64,000 bases of DNA from Acidovorax sp. NCPPB 4044 (GTDB lineage: Bacteria > Pseudomonadota > Gammaproteobacteria > Burkholderiales > Burkholderiaceae_C), in the NCBI RefSeq assembly GCF_028069655.1, contig NZ_JAMCOS010000001.1:3130001-3194000 (forward strand), written 5' to 3'. The translations under genes and the position numbers were made by a program. Positions 44,521-53,232 of the stretch are shown here, piece after piece. The notes beneath the pieces are model-generated. The model made no database searches. It saw nothing but the letters and a program-made list of their open reading frames with translations, and was not told the DNA's origin. Position 1 is the stretch's first letter. Each line of letters opens with the position of its first letter.

Positions 44521-45477
44521 ATGAAACCCACTGGCGCCACCGGCATCCTGCCCGCAGAACTGGGCTTTTTCTCGACCCTCGCGGGCAGCGGATCGCTCAG
44601 CGCGGCGGCGCGTGAACTGGGCATCTCCACGGCCGCCGTGAGCAAGCGGCTCTCGCAGATGGAGGCGCGCACGGGCGTGGCGCTGGTCAGCCGCAGCACG
44701 CGGCGCATGGGCCTCACCCCCGAAGGCGAGGTGTTCCTGGAGCACGCGCGCCGCATCCTCGCGGACATCGACGGGCTCAACGAACTGCTGGGCCAGGCGC
44801 GCAGCAGCCCGCGCGGCCTGCTGCGCGTGAACGCGACGCTGGGTTTCGGCCGCATGCACATCGCGCCCCTGATCTCCCGCTTCGCGCGCCGGCATCCCGG
44901 CGTGGAAATCCAGCTGCAGCTCTCGGTGCATCCACCCGCGCTCACCGAAGATGCCTACGACGTCTGCATCCGCTTCGGCGAGCCGCCCGAGGCGCGCGTG
45001 ATCGCGCGGCGCCTGGCGGTCAACCGGCGCATCCTCTGCGCGGCGCCCGCCTACCTGCGGCAGCACGGCACGCCCCGCGCCCCGCGCGATCTGGAGCAGC
45101 ACCACTGCATCGGCATCCGGCAGGGCGACGAGGCCTACGGCCTCTGGCGCCTCAGCACGGGCCGCGGCGTGCGCCTGCGCACCGAATCCGTGAAGACCCA
45201 CGGTCCGCTCACCACCAACGACGGCGAGATCGCCGTGCGCTGGGCGCTGGAGGGGCACGGCATCCTGCTGCGTGCCGAGTGGGACGTGAACCGCTACCTG
45301 CACAGCGGCCGCCTTGTGCAGGTGCTGCCGCAGTACGACACCCCGGCGGCCGACATCTACGCGGTCTACCCGCAGCGCCACCGGCTCTCCAGCCGCGTGC
45401 GCACCTTCGTGGACCATCTGGCCGAGGCCTTCGGGCAGGCGGGGGATGCATTGCGCGCGCCGCCCGGCGCGGGTTGA
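44521..45477 (+). CDS. LysR-family transcriptional regulator
   Basis: A 318-residue LysR regulator. The N-terminal winged helix is ELGFFSTLAGSGSLSAAARELGISTAAVSKRLSQMEARTGVALVSRSTRRMGLTPEGEVFLEHARRIL in outline. The effector-binding domain starts near residue 95 (GLLRVNATLGFGRMHIAPLISRFARRHPGVEIQL). It resembles the DmlR subgroup that controls D-malate or tartrate dehydrogenases. Divergent from the dehydrogenase with a dyad between them, so control of the whole 38943-44404 cluster is likely. The second start codon context (AACGATG) is unremarkable. Confidence 0.9.
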   Translation: MKPTGATGILPAELGFFSTLAGSGSLSAAARELGISTAAVSKRLSQMEARTGVALVSRSTRRMGLTPEGEVFLEHARRILADIDGLNELLGQARSSPRGLLRVNATLGFGRMHIAPLISRFARRHPGVEIQLQLSVHPPALTEDAYDVCIRFGEPPEARVIARRLAVNRRILCAAPAYLRQHGTPRAPRDLEQHHCIGIRQGDEAYGLWRLSTGRGVRLRTESVKTHGPLTTNDGEIAVRWALEGHGILLRAEWDVNRYLHSGRLVQVLPQYDTPAADIYAVYPQRHRLSSRVRTFVDHLAEAFGQAGDALRAPPGAG

Positions 45478-45537
45478 AGCCCAGGTGCAGGGTGCAGGCA
45501 CACCTGCCCTGCCCGCACGGCCGGGGCACGCAGCGGC

Positions 45538-46095
45538 TCAACTCACCAGCCGCGACGACTTGGGCACGTGGGCGATGAGGAACTCCATCTGGTCGGCCAG
45601 GATGCGCCGGTTGCGCAGGATGAAGTCTTCCCAGAGGCTGGGCACGTAGGGCGTGTAGAGCAGCGGCATGTGCGCCTGCTCGGGCGTGCGCGGGCCCTTG
45701 CGGTGGTTGCAGGCGCGGCAGGCGGTGACCACGTTCATCCAGTGGTCCACGCCGTTGCGCGCGAACGGCACGATGTGCTCGCGCGTGAGGTCTTCTTCGT
45801 GGAAATGCCCGCCGCAGTAGGCGCAGACGTTGCGGTCGCGTGCGAAGAGCTTGCTGTTGGTGAGCGCGGGCTTCAGTTCGAACGGGTTGATGTTGGGAAC
45901 GCCCTTGGTGCCGACGATGCTGTTGACCTCGATCACCGACTGCTCGCCCGTGAGCGCGTTGTGGCCGCCGCGGAACACGGCGATGGGCGCGCCGGACTCC
46001 CAGCGCACCTCGCCCGCGGCATAGTGGGTGACCGCCTGTTCGAGCGAAATCCAGGATTGCGGCAGCCCTTGGGCCGACAGCTTCAAGACCTTCAC
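45538..46095 (-). CDS. HNH endonuclease domain protein
   Basis: A 185-residue protein with an HNH nuclease domain at its centre: NVCAYCGGHFHEEDLTREHIVPFARNGVDHWMNVVTACRACNHRKG contains the two CxxC zinc pairs, the catalytic His in EHIVP and the Asn/His in TACRACNHRKG. GTG at 46095 is preferred: AGGAGG lies five bases before it, and an ATG within the same ribosome binding site is in a frame that stops at once. The frame open to 46182 is not needed. The role in the cell is unknown. Divergent from ribF. Confidence 0.82.
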   Translation of the reverse strand: MKVLKLSAQGLPQSWISLEQAVTHYAAGEVRWESGAPIAVFRGGHNALTGEQSVIEVNSIVGTKGVPNINPFELKPALTNSKLFARDRNVCAYCGGHFHEEDLTREHIVPFARNGVDHWMNVVTACRACNHRKGPRTPEQAHMPLLYTPYVPSLWEDFILRNRRILADQMEFLIAHVPKSSRLVS

Positions 46096-46196
46096 AACAT
46101 CCTCCTGCAACGCGACAAGATTCGGAACGCTGATGTCTCGCGGGCGGTGGGGGGCCTCCCGTGCCGCACAATATACTCCCATTTCATGACAGATTG

Positions 46197-46250
46197 GCGT
46201 CCAGCGCTTGATGCACCTGCGCTGCGCGCTATCAAAAAAATAGCATTCCG
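46197..46250. repeat. hairpin repeat copy abutting the ribF start
   Basis: The element has a GCGTCCAGCGCTTGATG half and a GCTATC-loop-ATAGC hairpin, and ends directly before the ribF ATG at 46251. It shares the GCGTCCAG and GCTATCAAAA parts with the copy in lolA. It leaves ribF without an evident Shine-Dalgarno sequence. Confidence 0.65.
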
Positions 46251-47300
46251 ATGAAGATCTTCCGAGGCCTCCACCACCCCGGCATCGCTGCGGCCTGCGC
46301 GGTCACCATCGGCAACTTCGACGGGGTGCACCGCGGGCACCAGGCCATGCTGGCCCTGCTGAGCAGCGAAGCCGCGCACCGCGGCGTGGAGAGCTGCGTG
46401 CTCACCTTCGAGCCGCATCCACGCGACTATTTCGCCGGGGCACTGCAGCGCCCCGAACTCGCGCCCGCGCGCATCGGCACGCTGCGCGACAAGCTGGAAG
46501 AGCTGGCCCGCTGCGGCGTGCAGCAGACGGTGGTGCTGCCGTTCAACGAGCGCCTGGCGCGCCAGGCACCCCAGGCCTTCATCGACGATGTGCTGGTGGA
46601 CGGTTTGAATGCCCGCTACGTGCTGGTGGGCGACGATTTCCGCTTCGGCGCGCAGCGCGCGGGCGACTACCCCATGCTCGATGCCGCGGGCCGTGCCCGG
46701 GGCTTCGACGTCGCGCGCATGAACAGCTATGAAGTGCATGGCCTGCGCGTCTCCAGCTCGGCCGTGCGCGATGCCCTCGCCCGGGGCGACATGGGCGGCG
46801 CGGCCGCCCTGCTGGGGCGGCCCTACGCCATCAGTGGGCACGTGGTGCACGGGCGCAAGCTCGGCCGTGCGCTGGGCGCGAGCGCCGAGGGCGCGGGCGA
46901 CGGTTTCCGCACGCTCAATCTGCGCTTCGCGCACTGGAAGCCCGCTGCCAGCGGCATCTTCGCAGTGCACGTGCACGGCCTGTCGGAGCAGCCGCTGCCC
47001 GGCGTGGCCAACCTGGGCGTGCGGCCCTCGCTCGACCCGTCCGACGTGAACGGCGGCCGCGTGCTGCTGGAGACGCATTGCCTGGAGTGGCCCGCCCACC
47101 TGGGGGCCGAAGGGGCCTACGGTAAAATCGTCCGCGTGGAACTCCTGCACAAACTGCACGACGAGCTGAAATACGACAGCCTCGACGCCCTCACCGCCGG
47201 CATCGCCAGGGATTGCGATGACGCGCGGGCATTCTTCGCGTCCACCCCGGCCGCCAGCTACACGGAAACCCGTCGCCAGACCACGCGCGACCGAATTTGA
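46251..47300 (+). CDS. ribF: bifunctional riboflavin kinase / FAD synthetase
   Basis: A 349-residue enzyme that phosphorylates riboflavin to FMN and adenylates FMN to FAD. The N-terminal FAD synthetase part has TIGNFDGVHRGHQAML (nucleotidyltransferase HxGH-type motif) and VGDDFRFGAQRAGDY, plus SSSAVRDALARGD; the C-terminal kinase part has GRPYAISGHVVHGRKLGR and VANLGVRPSLD. The ATG at 46251 (MKIFRGLHHPG) directly follows a hairpin repeat and has no good ribosome binding site. First gene of ribF-ileS-lspA. Confidence 0.95.
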   Translation: MKIFRGLHHPGIAAACAVTIGNFDGVHRGHQAMLALLSSEAAHRGVESCVLTFEPHPRDYFAGALQRPELAPARIGTLRDKLEELARCGVQQTVVLPFNERLARQAPQAFIDDVLVDGLNARYVLVGDDFRFGAQRAGDYPMLDAAGRARGFDVARMNSYEVHGLRVSSSAVRDALARGDMGGAAALLGRPYAISGHVVHGRKLGRALGASAEGAGDGFRTLNLRFAHWKPAASGIFAVHVHGLSEQPLPGVANLGVRPSLDPSDVNGGRVLLETHCLEWPAHLGAEGAYGKIVRVELLHKLHDELKYDSLDALTAGIARDCDDARAFFASTPAASYTETRRQTTRDRI

Positions 47301-47438
47301 CGCGGCGCGGGCCCGGCGCCCGCATTGGCCGCCGTCCCTCCCCACCGCTCCGCGCGCCGCCCGGCGCAGCCCCGTTCCCACCCTTCCCGTCCTGGCGGCC
47401 CCGGCCCCTCGCCGGCAGCCCTGCACCCTAGCCCAGCC

Positions 47439-50297
47439 ATGTCCGACACCACGAATTCCGCCACCGAAACCAGCCCCGGCACCGACTACCGCGCCACGCT
47501 GAACCTGCCCGACACCCCCTTCCCCATGCGCGGCGACCTGCCCAAGCGCGAGCCGGGCTGGGTGAAGGAATGGGAAGACAAGGGCCTGTACAAGCGCCTG
47601 CGCGACGCACGCTGCGGCGCGCCGAAGTTCATCCTGCACGACGGCCCGCCCTACGCCAACGGCCAGATCCACATGGGCCACGCGGTGAACAAGATCCTGA
47701 AGGACATGATCACCAAGGCACGGCAGCTCGAAGGCTTCGACGCGCTCTACGTGCCGGGCTGGGACTGCCACGGCCTGCCGATCGAGAACGCCATCGAGAA
47801 GAAGCATGGCCGCAGCCTCTCGCGCGACGACATGCAGGCCAGGAGCCGCGCCTACGCCACCGAGCAGATCGCGCAGCAGATGGGCGACTTCCAGCGCCTG
47901 GGCGTGCTCGGCGAATGGGACAACCCCTACAAGACGATGAACTTCGCCAACGAGGCGGGCGAGATCCGTGCGTTCAAGCAGGTGATCGAGCGCGGCTTCG
48001 TGTACCGGGGCCTCAAGCCGGTGTACTGGTGCTTCGACTGCGGCTCGTCGCTCGCCGAGTTCGAGATCGAATACCAGGACAAGAAGAGCACCACGCTGGA
48101 CGTGGCCTTCAAGGCCCACGACCCGGCGGCGCTCGCCGCCGCTTTCGGCCTGCCGGCGCTGGCACGCGATGCCTTCGTGGTGATCTGGACCACCACGGCC
48201 TGGACCATCCCCGCCAACCAGGCGCTGAACCTGAACCCCGAAATCCGCTTCGCACTGGTGGAGACCGAGCGCGGCCTGCTGGTGCTGGCCGAGCCGCTGG
48301 TCGAAGCATGCCTGCAGCGCTGGGGCCTGGAAGGCCGCGTGCTCGCCACCACGCCCGGCGAGAAGCTCGGCGGCCTGGAGTTCGAGCACCCGCTCCACGA
48401 CGTGCACGCAGGCTACCGCCGCCTGTCGCCCGTGTTCCTGGCCGATTACGCCACGGCCGACGACGGCACGGGTATCGTGCATTCCTCCCCCGCCTACGGG
48501 CTGGAGGATTTCAACTCCTGCCGCGCCAACGGCATGGCGCTGGACGACATCCTGAACCCAGTGCAGGGCAATGGCACCTACGCGGCCGACTTCCCGCTCT
48601 TCGGCGGCCAGCACATCTGGAAGGCCGTGCCGGTCATCATCGAGGCCCTGCGGGATGCCGGCCGCCTGCTGGCCACGAAGGACATCGTCCACAGCTACCC
48701 GCACTGCTGGCGCCACAAGACGCCCGTGATCTACCGCGCGGCCGCGCAGTGGTTCATCCGCATGGACGAAGGCGAAGGCGTGTTCACCAAGGACAAGGCG
48801 CCCAAGACGCTGCGGCAGACGGCGCTGGAGGCCATCGAGCACACGGGCTTCTACCCCGAGAACGGCAAGGCCCGCCTGCACGACATGATCGCCAACCGGC
48901 CCGACTGGTGCATCTCGCGCCAGCGCAGCTGGGGCGTGCCGATCCCGTTCTTCCTGCACAAGGACTCGGGCGAACTGCACCCGCGCACGATGGAGATCCT
49001 CGACCAGGCCGCGGACATCGTCGAGCGCGGCGGCATCGAGGCCTGGAGCCGGGTGACGCCCGAGGAGATCCTCGGCGCCGCCGACGCCGCCTGCTACACC
49101 AAGAGCACCGACATCCTGGAGGTGTGGTTCGACTCCGGCTCCACCTTCTTCCACGTGCTGCGCGGCACGCACCCCGGCGTGCACCACGACAGCGGCCCCG
49201 AAGCCGACCTCTACCTCGAAGGCCACGACCAGCACCGCGGCTGGTTCCACTCGTCGCTGCTGCTGGCCTGCGCGCTCTACGGCCGCGCGCCGTACAAGGG
49301 CCTGTTGACGCACGGCTTCACGGTGGACAGCCAGGGCCGCAAGATGAGCAAGTCGCTCGGCAACGGCATCGACCCGCAGGAGATCAACAAGAAGCTGGGC
49401 GCCGAGATCATCCGCCTGTGGGTGGCCGCCAGCGACTACTCGGGCGACATCGCGGGCGACGACAAGATCCTGGCCCGCGTGGTCGATGCCTACCGCCGCA
49501 TCCGCAACACGCTGCGCTTCCTGCTGGCCAACGTGAGCGACTTCGACCCCGCCCGCGACGCAGTGCCGTTCGACCAGATGCTGGAGATCGACCGCTACGC
49601 CCTCACGCGCGCCGCGCAGTTCCAGGCCGAGGTGCTCGCCCACTACCAGGTCTACGAGTTCCACCCGGTGGTGGCCAAGCTGCAGCTGTACTGCTCGGAA
49701 GACCTGGGCGGCTTCTACCTCGACGTGCTCAAGGACCGGCTCTACACCACCGCGCCCAAGAGCCTCGCGCGGCGCAGCGCGCAGACCGCGCTGCACCAGA
49801 TCACGCACGCCATGCTGCGCTGGATGGCGCCGTTCCTCTCGTTCACCGCCGAAGAGGCCTGGAAGGTGTTCGGCGCGTCCGACAGCATCTTCCTGGAAAC
49901 CTACGCCACGATCCCGAGCGCCGACGAAGGCCTGGGTGCCAAGTGGGCGCGCATCCGCGAGCTGCGCGATGCCGTCAACAAGGAGATCGAAACCCTGCGT
50001 GCGGCCGGCCAGGTGGGCTCGTCGCTGCAGGCGGTCGTCACCTTGACGGTGCCGCCGGAGGACCACGCGCTGCTGGCGAGCCTGGGCGACGACCTGAAGT
50101 TCGTCTTCATCACATCCGCTATCGAATTAGTAGCAGGAAATTCAATGAATATCGCGGCACGGACCAGTTCTGACACCAAATGCGAGCGCTGCTGGCATTA
50201 CCGCGCGGACGTCGGCCACGATGCGGCCCACCCCACGCTGTGCGGCCGCTGCACCAGCAACCTGTTCGGTGCCGGCGAGCACCGGGAGCACGCATGA
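47439..50297 (+). CDS. ileS: isoleucyl-tRNA synthetase
   Basis: A 952-residue class I aminoacyl-tRNA synthetase. HIGH motif is HMGH (residues 78-81), editing domain includes [18 protein letters not shown], the signature [14 protein letters not shown] is intact, and the C-terminal zinc finger has CERCWHYR and CGRC. The sequence [20 protein letters not shown] is typical of bacterial IleS. A stretch just before the zinc finger (50118-50160, reading [14 protein letters not shown]) is encoded by an inverted copy of the hairpin repeat. The ATG at 47439 (MSDTTNSA) is the likely start. The stop overlaps the lspA start. Confidence 0.96.
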   Translation: MSDTTNSATETSPGTDYRATLNLPDTPFPMRGDLPKREPGWVKEWEDKGLYKRLRDARCGAPKFILHDGPPYANGQIHMGHAVNKILKDMITKARQLEGFDALYVPGWDCHGLPIENAIEKKHGRSLSRDDMQARSRAYATEQIAQQMGDFQRLGVLGEWDNPYKTMNFANEAGEIRAFKQVIERGFVYRGLKPVYWCFDCGSSLAEFEIEYQDKKSTTLDVAFKAHDPAALAAAFGLPALARDAFVVIWTTTAWTIPANQALNLNPEIRFALVETERGLLVLAEPLVEACLQRWGLEGRVLATTPGEKLGGLEFEHPLHDVHAGYRRLSPVFLADYATADDGTGIVHSSPAYGLEDFNSCRANGMALDDILNPVQGNGTYAADFPLFGGQHIWKAVPVIIEALRDAGRLLATKDIVHSYPHCWRHKTPVIYRAAAQWFIRMDEGEGVFTKDKAPKTLRQTALEAIEHTGFYPENGKARLHDMIANRPDWCISRQRSWGVPIPFFLHKDSGELHPRTMEILDQAADIVERGGIEAWSRVTPEEILGAADAACYTKSTDILEVWFDSGSTFFHVLRGTHPGVHHDSGPEADLYLEGHDQHRGWFHSSLLLACALYGRAPYKGLLTHGFTVDSQGRKMSKSLGNGIDPQEINKKLGAEIIRLWVAASDYSGDIAGDDKILARVVDAYRRIRNTLRFLLANVSDFDPARDAVPFDQMLEIDRYALTRAAQFQAEVLAHYQVYEFHPVVAKLQLYCSEDLGGFYLDVLKDRLYTTAPKSLARRSAQTALHQITHAMLRWMAPFLSFTAEEAWKVFGASDSIFLETYATIPSADEGLGAKWARIRELRDAVNKEIETLRAAGQVGSSLQAVVTLTVPPEDHALLASLGDDLKFVFITSAIELVAGNSMNIAARTSSDTKCERCWHYRADVGHDAAHPTLCGRCTSNLFGAGEHREHA
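50118..50160 (-). repeat. copy of the short hairpin repeat, in frame inside ileS
   Basis: Read on the minus strand: GTGCCGCGATATTCATTGAA then TTTCCTGCTACTAATTCGATAGC. It aligns end to end, without gaps, with copy B (ATGCCGCCGTTTCCATTGAA / TAGTTTGCTATTAATTAAATAGC). It encodes about 14 residues of the IleS C-terminal region and keeps the frame. Confidence 0.7.
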
Positions 50298-50803
50298 TGG
50301 CGGCGCGCGGCAACAGCCTGTCGTCCCGCGGCGGAGCCCTCTGGCCGTGGCTGGCCTGGGCGCTGCTGATCCTAGTGGCCGACCAGTTCACCAAGACGCT
50401 GATCCTGGGCTACTACCGGCTGGGCGATGCGACCTACGTGACCAGCTTCTTCAACATCGTGCGGGCCCACAACACCGGCGCCGCGTTCTCGTTCCTGGCG
50501 GACGCGGGCGGCTGGCAGCGCTGGGTGTTCACCGGCATCGGCGTGGCGGCCGCGCTCTTCATCGTGTGGCAGCTGCGCGCGCATCCGGGGCAACGGCTGT
50601 TCTGCTTCTCGCTCTCCAGCATCCTGGGCGGCGCGATCGGCAACGTGGTCGACCGCATGATGCACGGCTACGTGGTGGACTTCCTCGACTTCCACGCCCG
50701 GGGCTGGCACTTCCCGGCCTTCAACCTGGCGGATTCGGCGATCACCATTGGGGCGGTGTGCCTGATCCTCGACGAACTGCTGCGGGTGCGCAAAACCTCC
50801 TGA
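50294..50803 (+). CDS. lspA: lipoprotein signal peptidase (signal peptidase II)
   Basis: A 169-residue inner-membrane aspartyl protease that cleaves prolipoprotein signal peptides. Four hydrophobic segments are visible, with [30 protein letters not shown], and the two catalytic Asp residues in [17 protein letters not shown] and [13 protein letters not shown]. The ATG at 50294 overlaps the ileS stop (ATGA), the usual ileS-lspA coupling. Confidence 0.96.
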   Translation: MMAARGNSLSSRGGALWPWLAWALLILVADQFTKTLILGYYRLGDATYVTSFFNIVRAHNTGAAFSFLADAGGWQRWVFTGIGVAAALFIVWQLRAHPGQRLFCFSLSSILGGAIGNVVDRMMHGYVVDFLDFHARGWHFPAFNLADSAITIGAVCLILDELLRVRKTS

Positions 50804-50848
50804 GGCCTGGACCGGCCCCGGCGAAGCACTCCTGACCGGGAGGTCCGG

Positions 50849-52000
50849 TCAGGGTCCCTTGTCGCGAAGCCGATGGCCTGCGGCGTGGAGCAGCTCCGGG
50901 GCTTCGCCCTGGGCCGCCTTGATCCCCAGGCCCGGGGTCATCGTACGCGCCACGCCCACGGCCAGCACGTCGTTGAGCACCTCGCGCCGCGCCATCTGCT
51001 GACTGCGAGGAGCCGCTAGCGCTTTTGGGGGGACGCCGACTCTGGAAGCCTTCGGCGCAACGACAGTGCGCGCGAGCTTTTTTTGCACGCGCAATTCGAA
51101 GCCCCGGCTGATCACGGACATCGCAGAGTAGGTCAGGCGAGGAGCGGTGCGGAAGTCTGGCGGGATCGCCAGGCGCTCCTGCATGAATCTCGCTTGCAGT
51201 GCGTCGCCCGCATTCGACAGCAGCGCATCCATCTGCGCTCTCGCGGCCAAGCCGGAAACATGAGAAAAGTTGAAGTAGGAGTTGGTAAGGCCAGGCTGCT
51301 CCGATAGCTGGCCATCCGAAGCGAATACAGCCGGCCCCTCCATCCAGGCATCCATCACCAGGGCAAAGTCGAGCCGAGGGTTCCCTTCCCTACGCCACTC
51401 GGCCCATACATGACCTATCTTTGACGAGGTCACCTGGTACAGCGCTTCACCCGGTTGCACGTGAGGCGTATGCGCCATGACGCTGAGAGCGGCACGGCCA
51501 TCACAGTTGGCAGCCCGTGCGAGCAGCGCACCCGCGGCACGTGCCAGGGTCACATTCCAGTGGGCGTCGCGCTCCAGGTGACTGGCCATATTGATCCCGG
51601 CTTCGGTGCTGCGCGAGCTTTCACCCGCCGTGCGCTCGACATCGGCTGCCGCATTGCCACGGCCCATGGGCAGCGATTGGCGAATGGCATCGACCGTCAG
51701 ATTGGCCTGCCGCAGCCGGGCGAGATCCTCGCCGTCCACCACCCGGCCATCGATCGCACGGGCCATGACATAAGGGCGCAGCCGAGCATCGTTCTGCCGA
51801 TAGACCTCTTCGGCGCCCACAGGTATGGGTTGCCGGGGTGCCACGTGGGTCGACGAAGACGAGCGCGTACGAAGTGCGCCAGCCTGCGGTGAAGCAACAG
51901 CAGCAGCCAGGGCTTGATGGCCCCCCCTCGCCGACTCAGGAAGGCGCTCCTCCACTTGTGGCGGGCGTCGAACACTGCGTGAAGAGAGAGGCTGAACCAT
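50849..52000 (-). CDS. candidate type III effector, HopX/XopE (AvrPphE)-like Cys-His-Asp protein
   Basis: A 383-residue protein, close to the length of HopX/AvrPphE effectors. Residues 1-60 are Ser/Pro/Arg-rich without hydrophobic signal, typical of type III secretion signals. The core has Cys166 in ARAANCDGRAAL, His197 in SKIGHVWAEW and Asp217 in ALVMDAWM. The Cys-31-His-20-Asp spacing is that of transglutaminase-fold cysteine enzymes, and HopX proteins need such a triad. The conserved stretch PYVMARAIDGRVVDGEDL (77-94) may be the N-terminal family domain. A perfect PIP box and -10 lie upstream. By eye its codons are less GC-biased than its neighbours', suggesting transfer. Family placement is from motif pattern only. 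Confidence 0.78.
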   Translation of the reverse strand: MVQPLSSRSVRRPPQVEERLPESARGGHQALAAAVASPQAGALRTRSSSSTHVAPRQPIPVGAEEVYRQNDARLRPYVMARAIDGRVVDGEDLARLRQANLTVDAIRQSLPMGRGNAAADVERTAGESSRSTEAGINMASHLERDAHWNVTLARAAGALLARAANCDGRAALSVMAHTPHVQPGEALYQVTSSKIGHVWAEWRREGNPRLDFALVMDAWMEGPAVFASDGQLSEQPGLTNSYFNFSHVSGLAARAQMDALLSNAGDALQARFMQERLAIPPDFRTAPRLTYSAMSVISRGFELRVQKKLARTVVAPKASRVGVPPKALAAPRSQQMARREVLNDVLAVGVARTMTPGLGIKAAQGEAPELLHAAGHRLRDKGP

Positions 52001-52044
52001 GGGAACTCCGGCTTCCAGTCGAGCCGACTGGTCTGTTCCCGGCA

Positions 52045-52105
52045 AGCATGCGGGACGAAGGGCTTTCGCCGTCCCGCGCTGCGAATGACCCACGCGCCTT
52101 GCGAA
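52045..52105 (-). promoter_or_regulatory. hrp PIP-box promoter of the HopX/XopE-like gene
   Basis: On the minus strand: TTCGC (52105-52101), 15 bases, TTCGC (52085-52081), 30 bases, then CATGCT (52050-52045), which fits YANNNT. This is the full plant-inducible promoter layout recognised by HrpX/HrpB-type activators. Transcription would begin near 52038, about 38 bases before the ATG at 52000. Confidence 0.88.
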
Positions 52106-52132
52106 AAGTGGATGGCCCTCGATTTTTCCCTT

Positions 52133-53177
52133 GCCCTCTCGGGCGGCCAGCGGCAGCGCGTGGCCCTCGCCCGCGCGGTGGCGGCCCGGCCGCGTGCTGC
52201 TGCTCGACGAGCCGCTCACCGCACTCGACGCCAAGCTCAAGGAATCGCTGCGCGACGAACTGGCCGGGCTGCTGCGCCGCCTGCACATCACCGCCATCCA
52301 CGTCACGCACGACCAGCAGGAAGCCCTGGCCATCGCCGACCGGCTGGCCGTGATGCAGGCCGGCCGCATCGTGCAGGTGGGCGATGGCGAAACGCTCTAC
52401 CGCGCCCCGGTCCACCCGTTCGTGGCCACGTTCCTCGGCCGCGTGAACCACGTCTCGCCGGGCATGGATCTGCGCGCCGCGCGGCAGCAGGCCTACCTCA
52501 CCGCGCTGCCGCCGGAGGCCTCGCAGCCCCACCGTGCCCATCTGCGCGAGCTGCTCGCGCCGCTCGGTGCCCTGCCGCTCTATCTGCTGCCCGGCAACCA
52601 CGACGACCGCGGGCAACTGCGCGCGTGCTTTCCGGAACATGCCTACCTGGGCCAGGGCGGATTCGTGCAATACAGCGTGGCCGTGGGCGCGCTGCAACTC
52701 ATCGCGCTCGACACGGTGGTGCCCGGCGCCAGCGAAGGCGGCCTGTGCGCGCAGCGGCTGGGCTGGCTGGAGCGTGAACTGCACGCGCAGCGCGAGCGGC
52801 CCGTCGTGATCGCCATGCACCACCCCCCGTTCCGCACGCTCATCGGCCACATGGACGCCATCGGCCTGCTCGAAGGCGCCGAGGCGCTGGAAGCCATCGT
52901 GGCCCGCCACCCGAACGTGGAACGCGTGGTCTGCGGCCACCTGCACCGGGCCATCCAGGTGCGCTTCGGCGGCACGCTGGCAGCCACCGTGCCCTCGCCC
53001 GCGCACCAGGTCTGCCTGGACCTTGCGCCCGATGCCGAATCGGCCTGGACGCTGGAGCCGCCCGGCTTTGCCTTGCATGCGCTGCCGCAGGGCGGGCGGC
53101 TGGTGAGCCATCTGGCGGCCAGCGGGCGGTACGAGGGGCCGTATCCGTTCCACGACGGGGGGCGGCTGATCGATTGA
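52133..53177 (+). pseudogene. remnant: 5'-truncated, frameshifted ABC ATPase fused to an N-terminally truncated phosphodiesterase
   Basis: The sequence opens inside an ABC ATPase at the signature LSGGQRQRVALARAVAARP. It shifts frame by one base within about 52181-52192, then continues with Walker B VLLLDEPLTALDAK, HVTHDQQEALAIADR and HPFVATFLGRVNH (a PotA/UgpC-type protein). Walker A is missing. Without a stop it runs into the back half of a metallophosphoesterase that has LLPGNHDDRG, AMHHPPF and CGHLHRAIQ but lacks the N-terminal DxH and GDxxD metal ligands. Two genes of a former uptake/phosphodiester operon have been fused by deletion. No ribosome binding site or credible start is present. 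Confidence 0.85.
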
Positions 53178-53232
53178 CGATTCCGCCCGCCCGATTGCCT
53201 GGCGTGGAGGCAGCCCTCCAGCGCGGTTTCGC

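Noticed and set aside
46092..50066. A 1324-codon open frame antisense to ribF and ileS
   Set aside because: The opposite strand encodes highly conserved ribF and ileS; this frame has no recognisable domain and shadow-type composition.
52131..53177. A single functional ABC-ATPase/phosphodiesterase fusion enzyme
   Set aside because: Walker A and the N-terminal phosphoesterase metal ligands are both missing, a frameshift lies in the ATPase part, and only a TTG with no ribosome binding site could start it.
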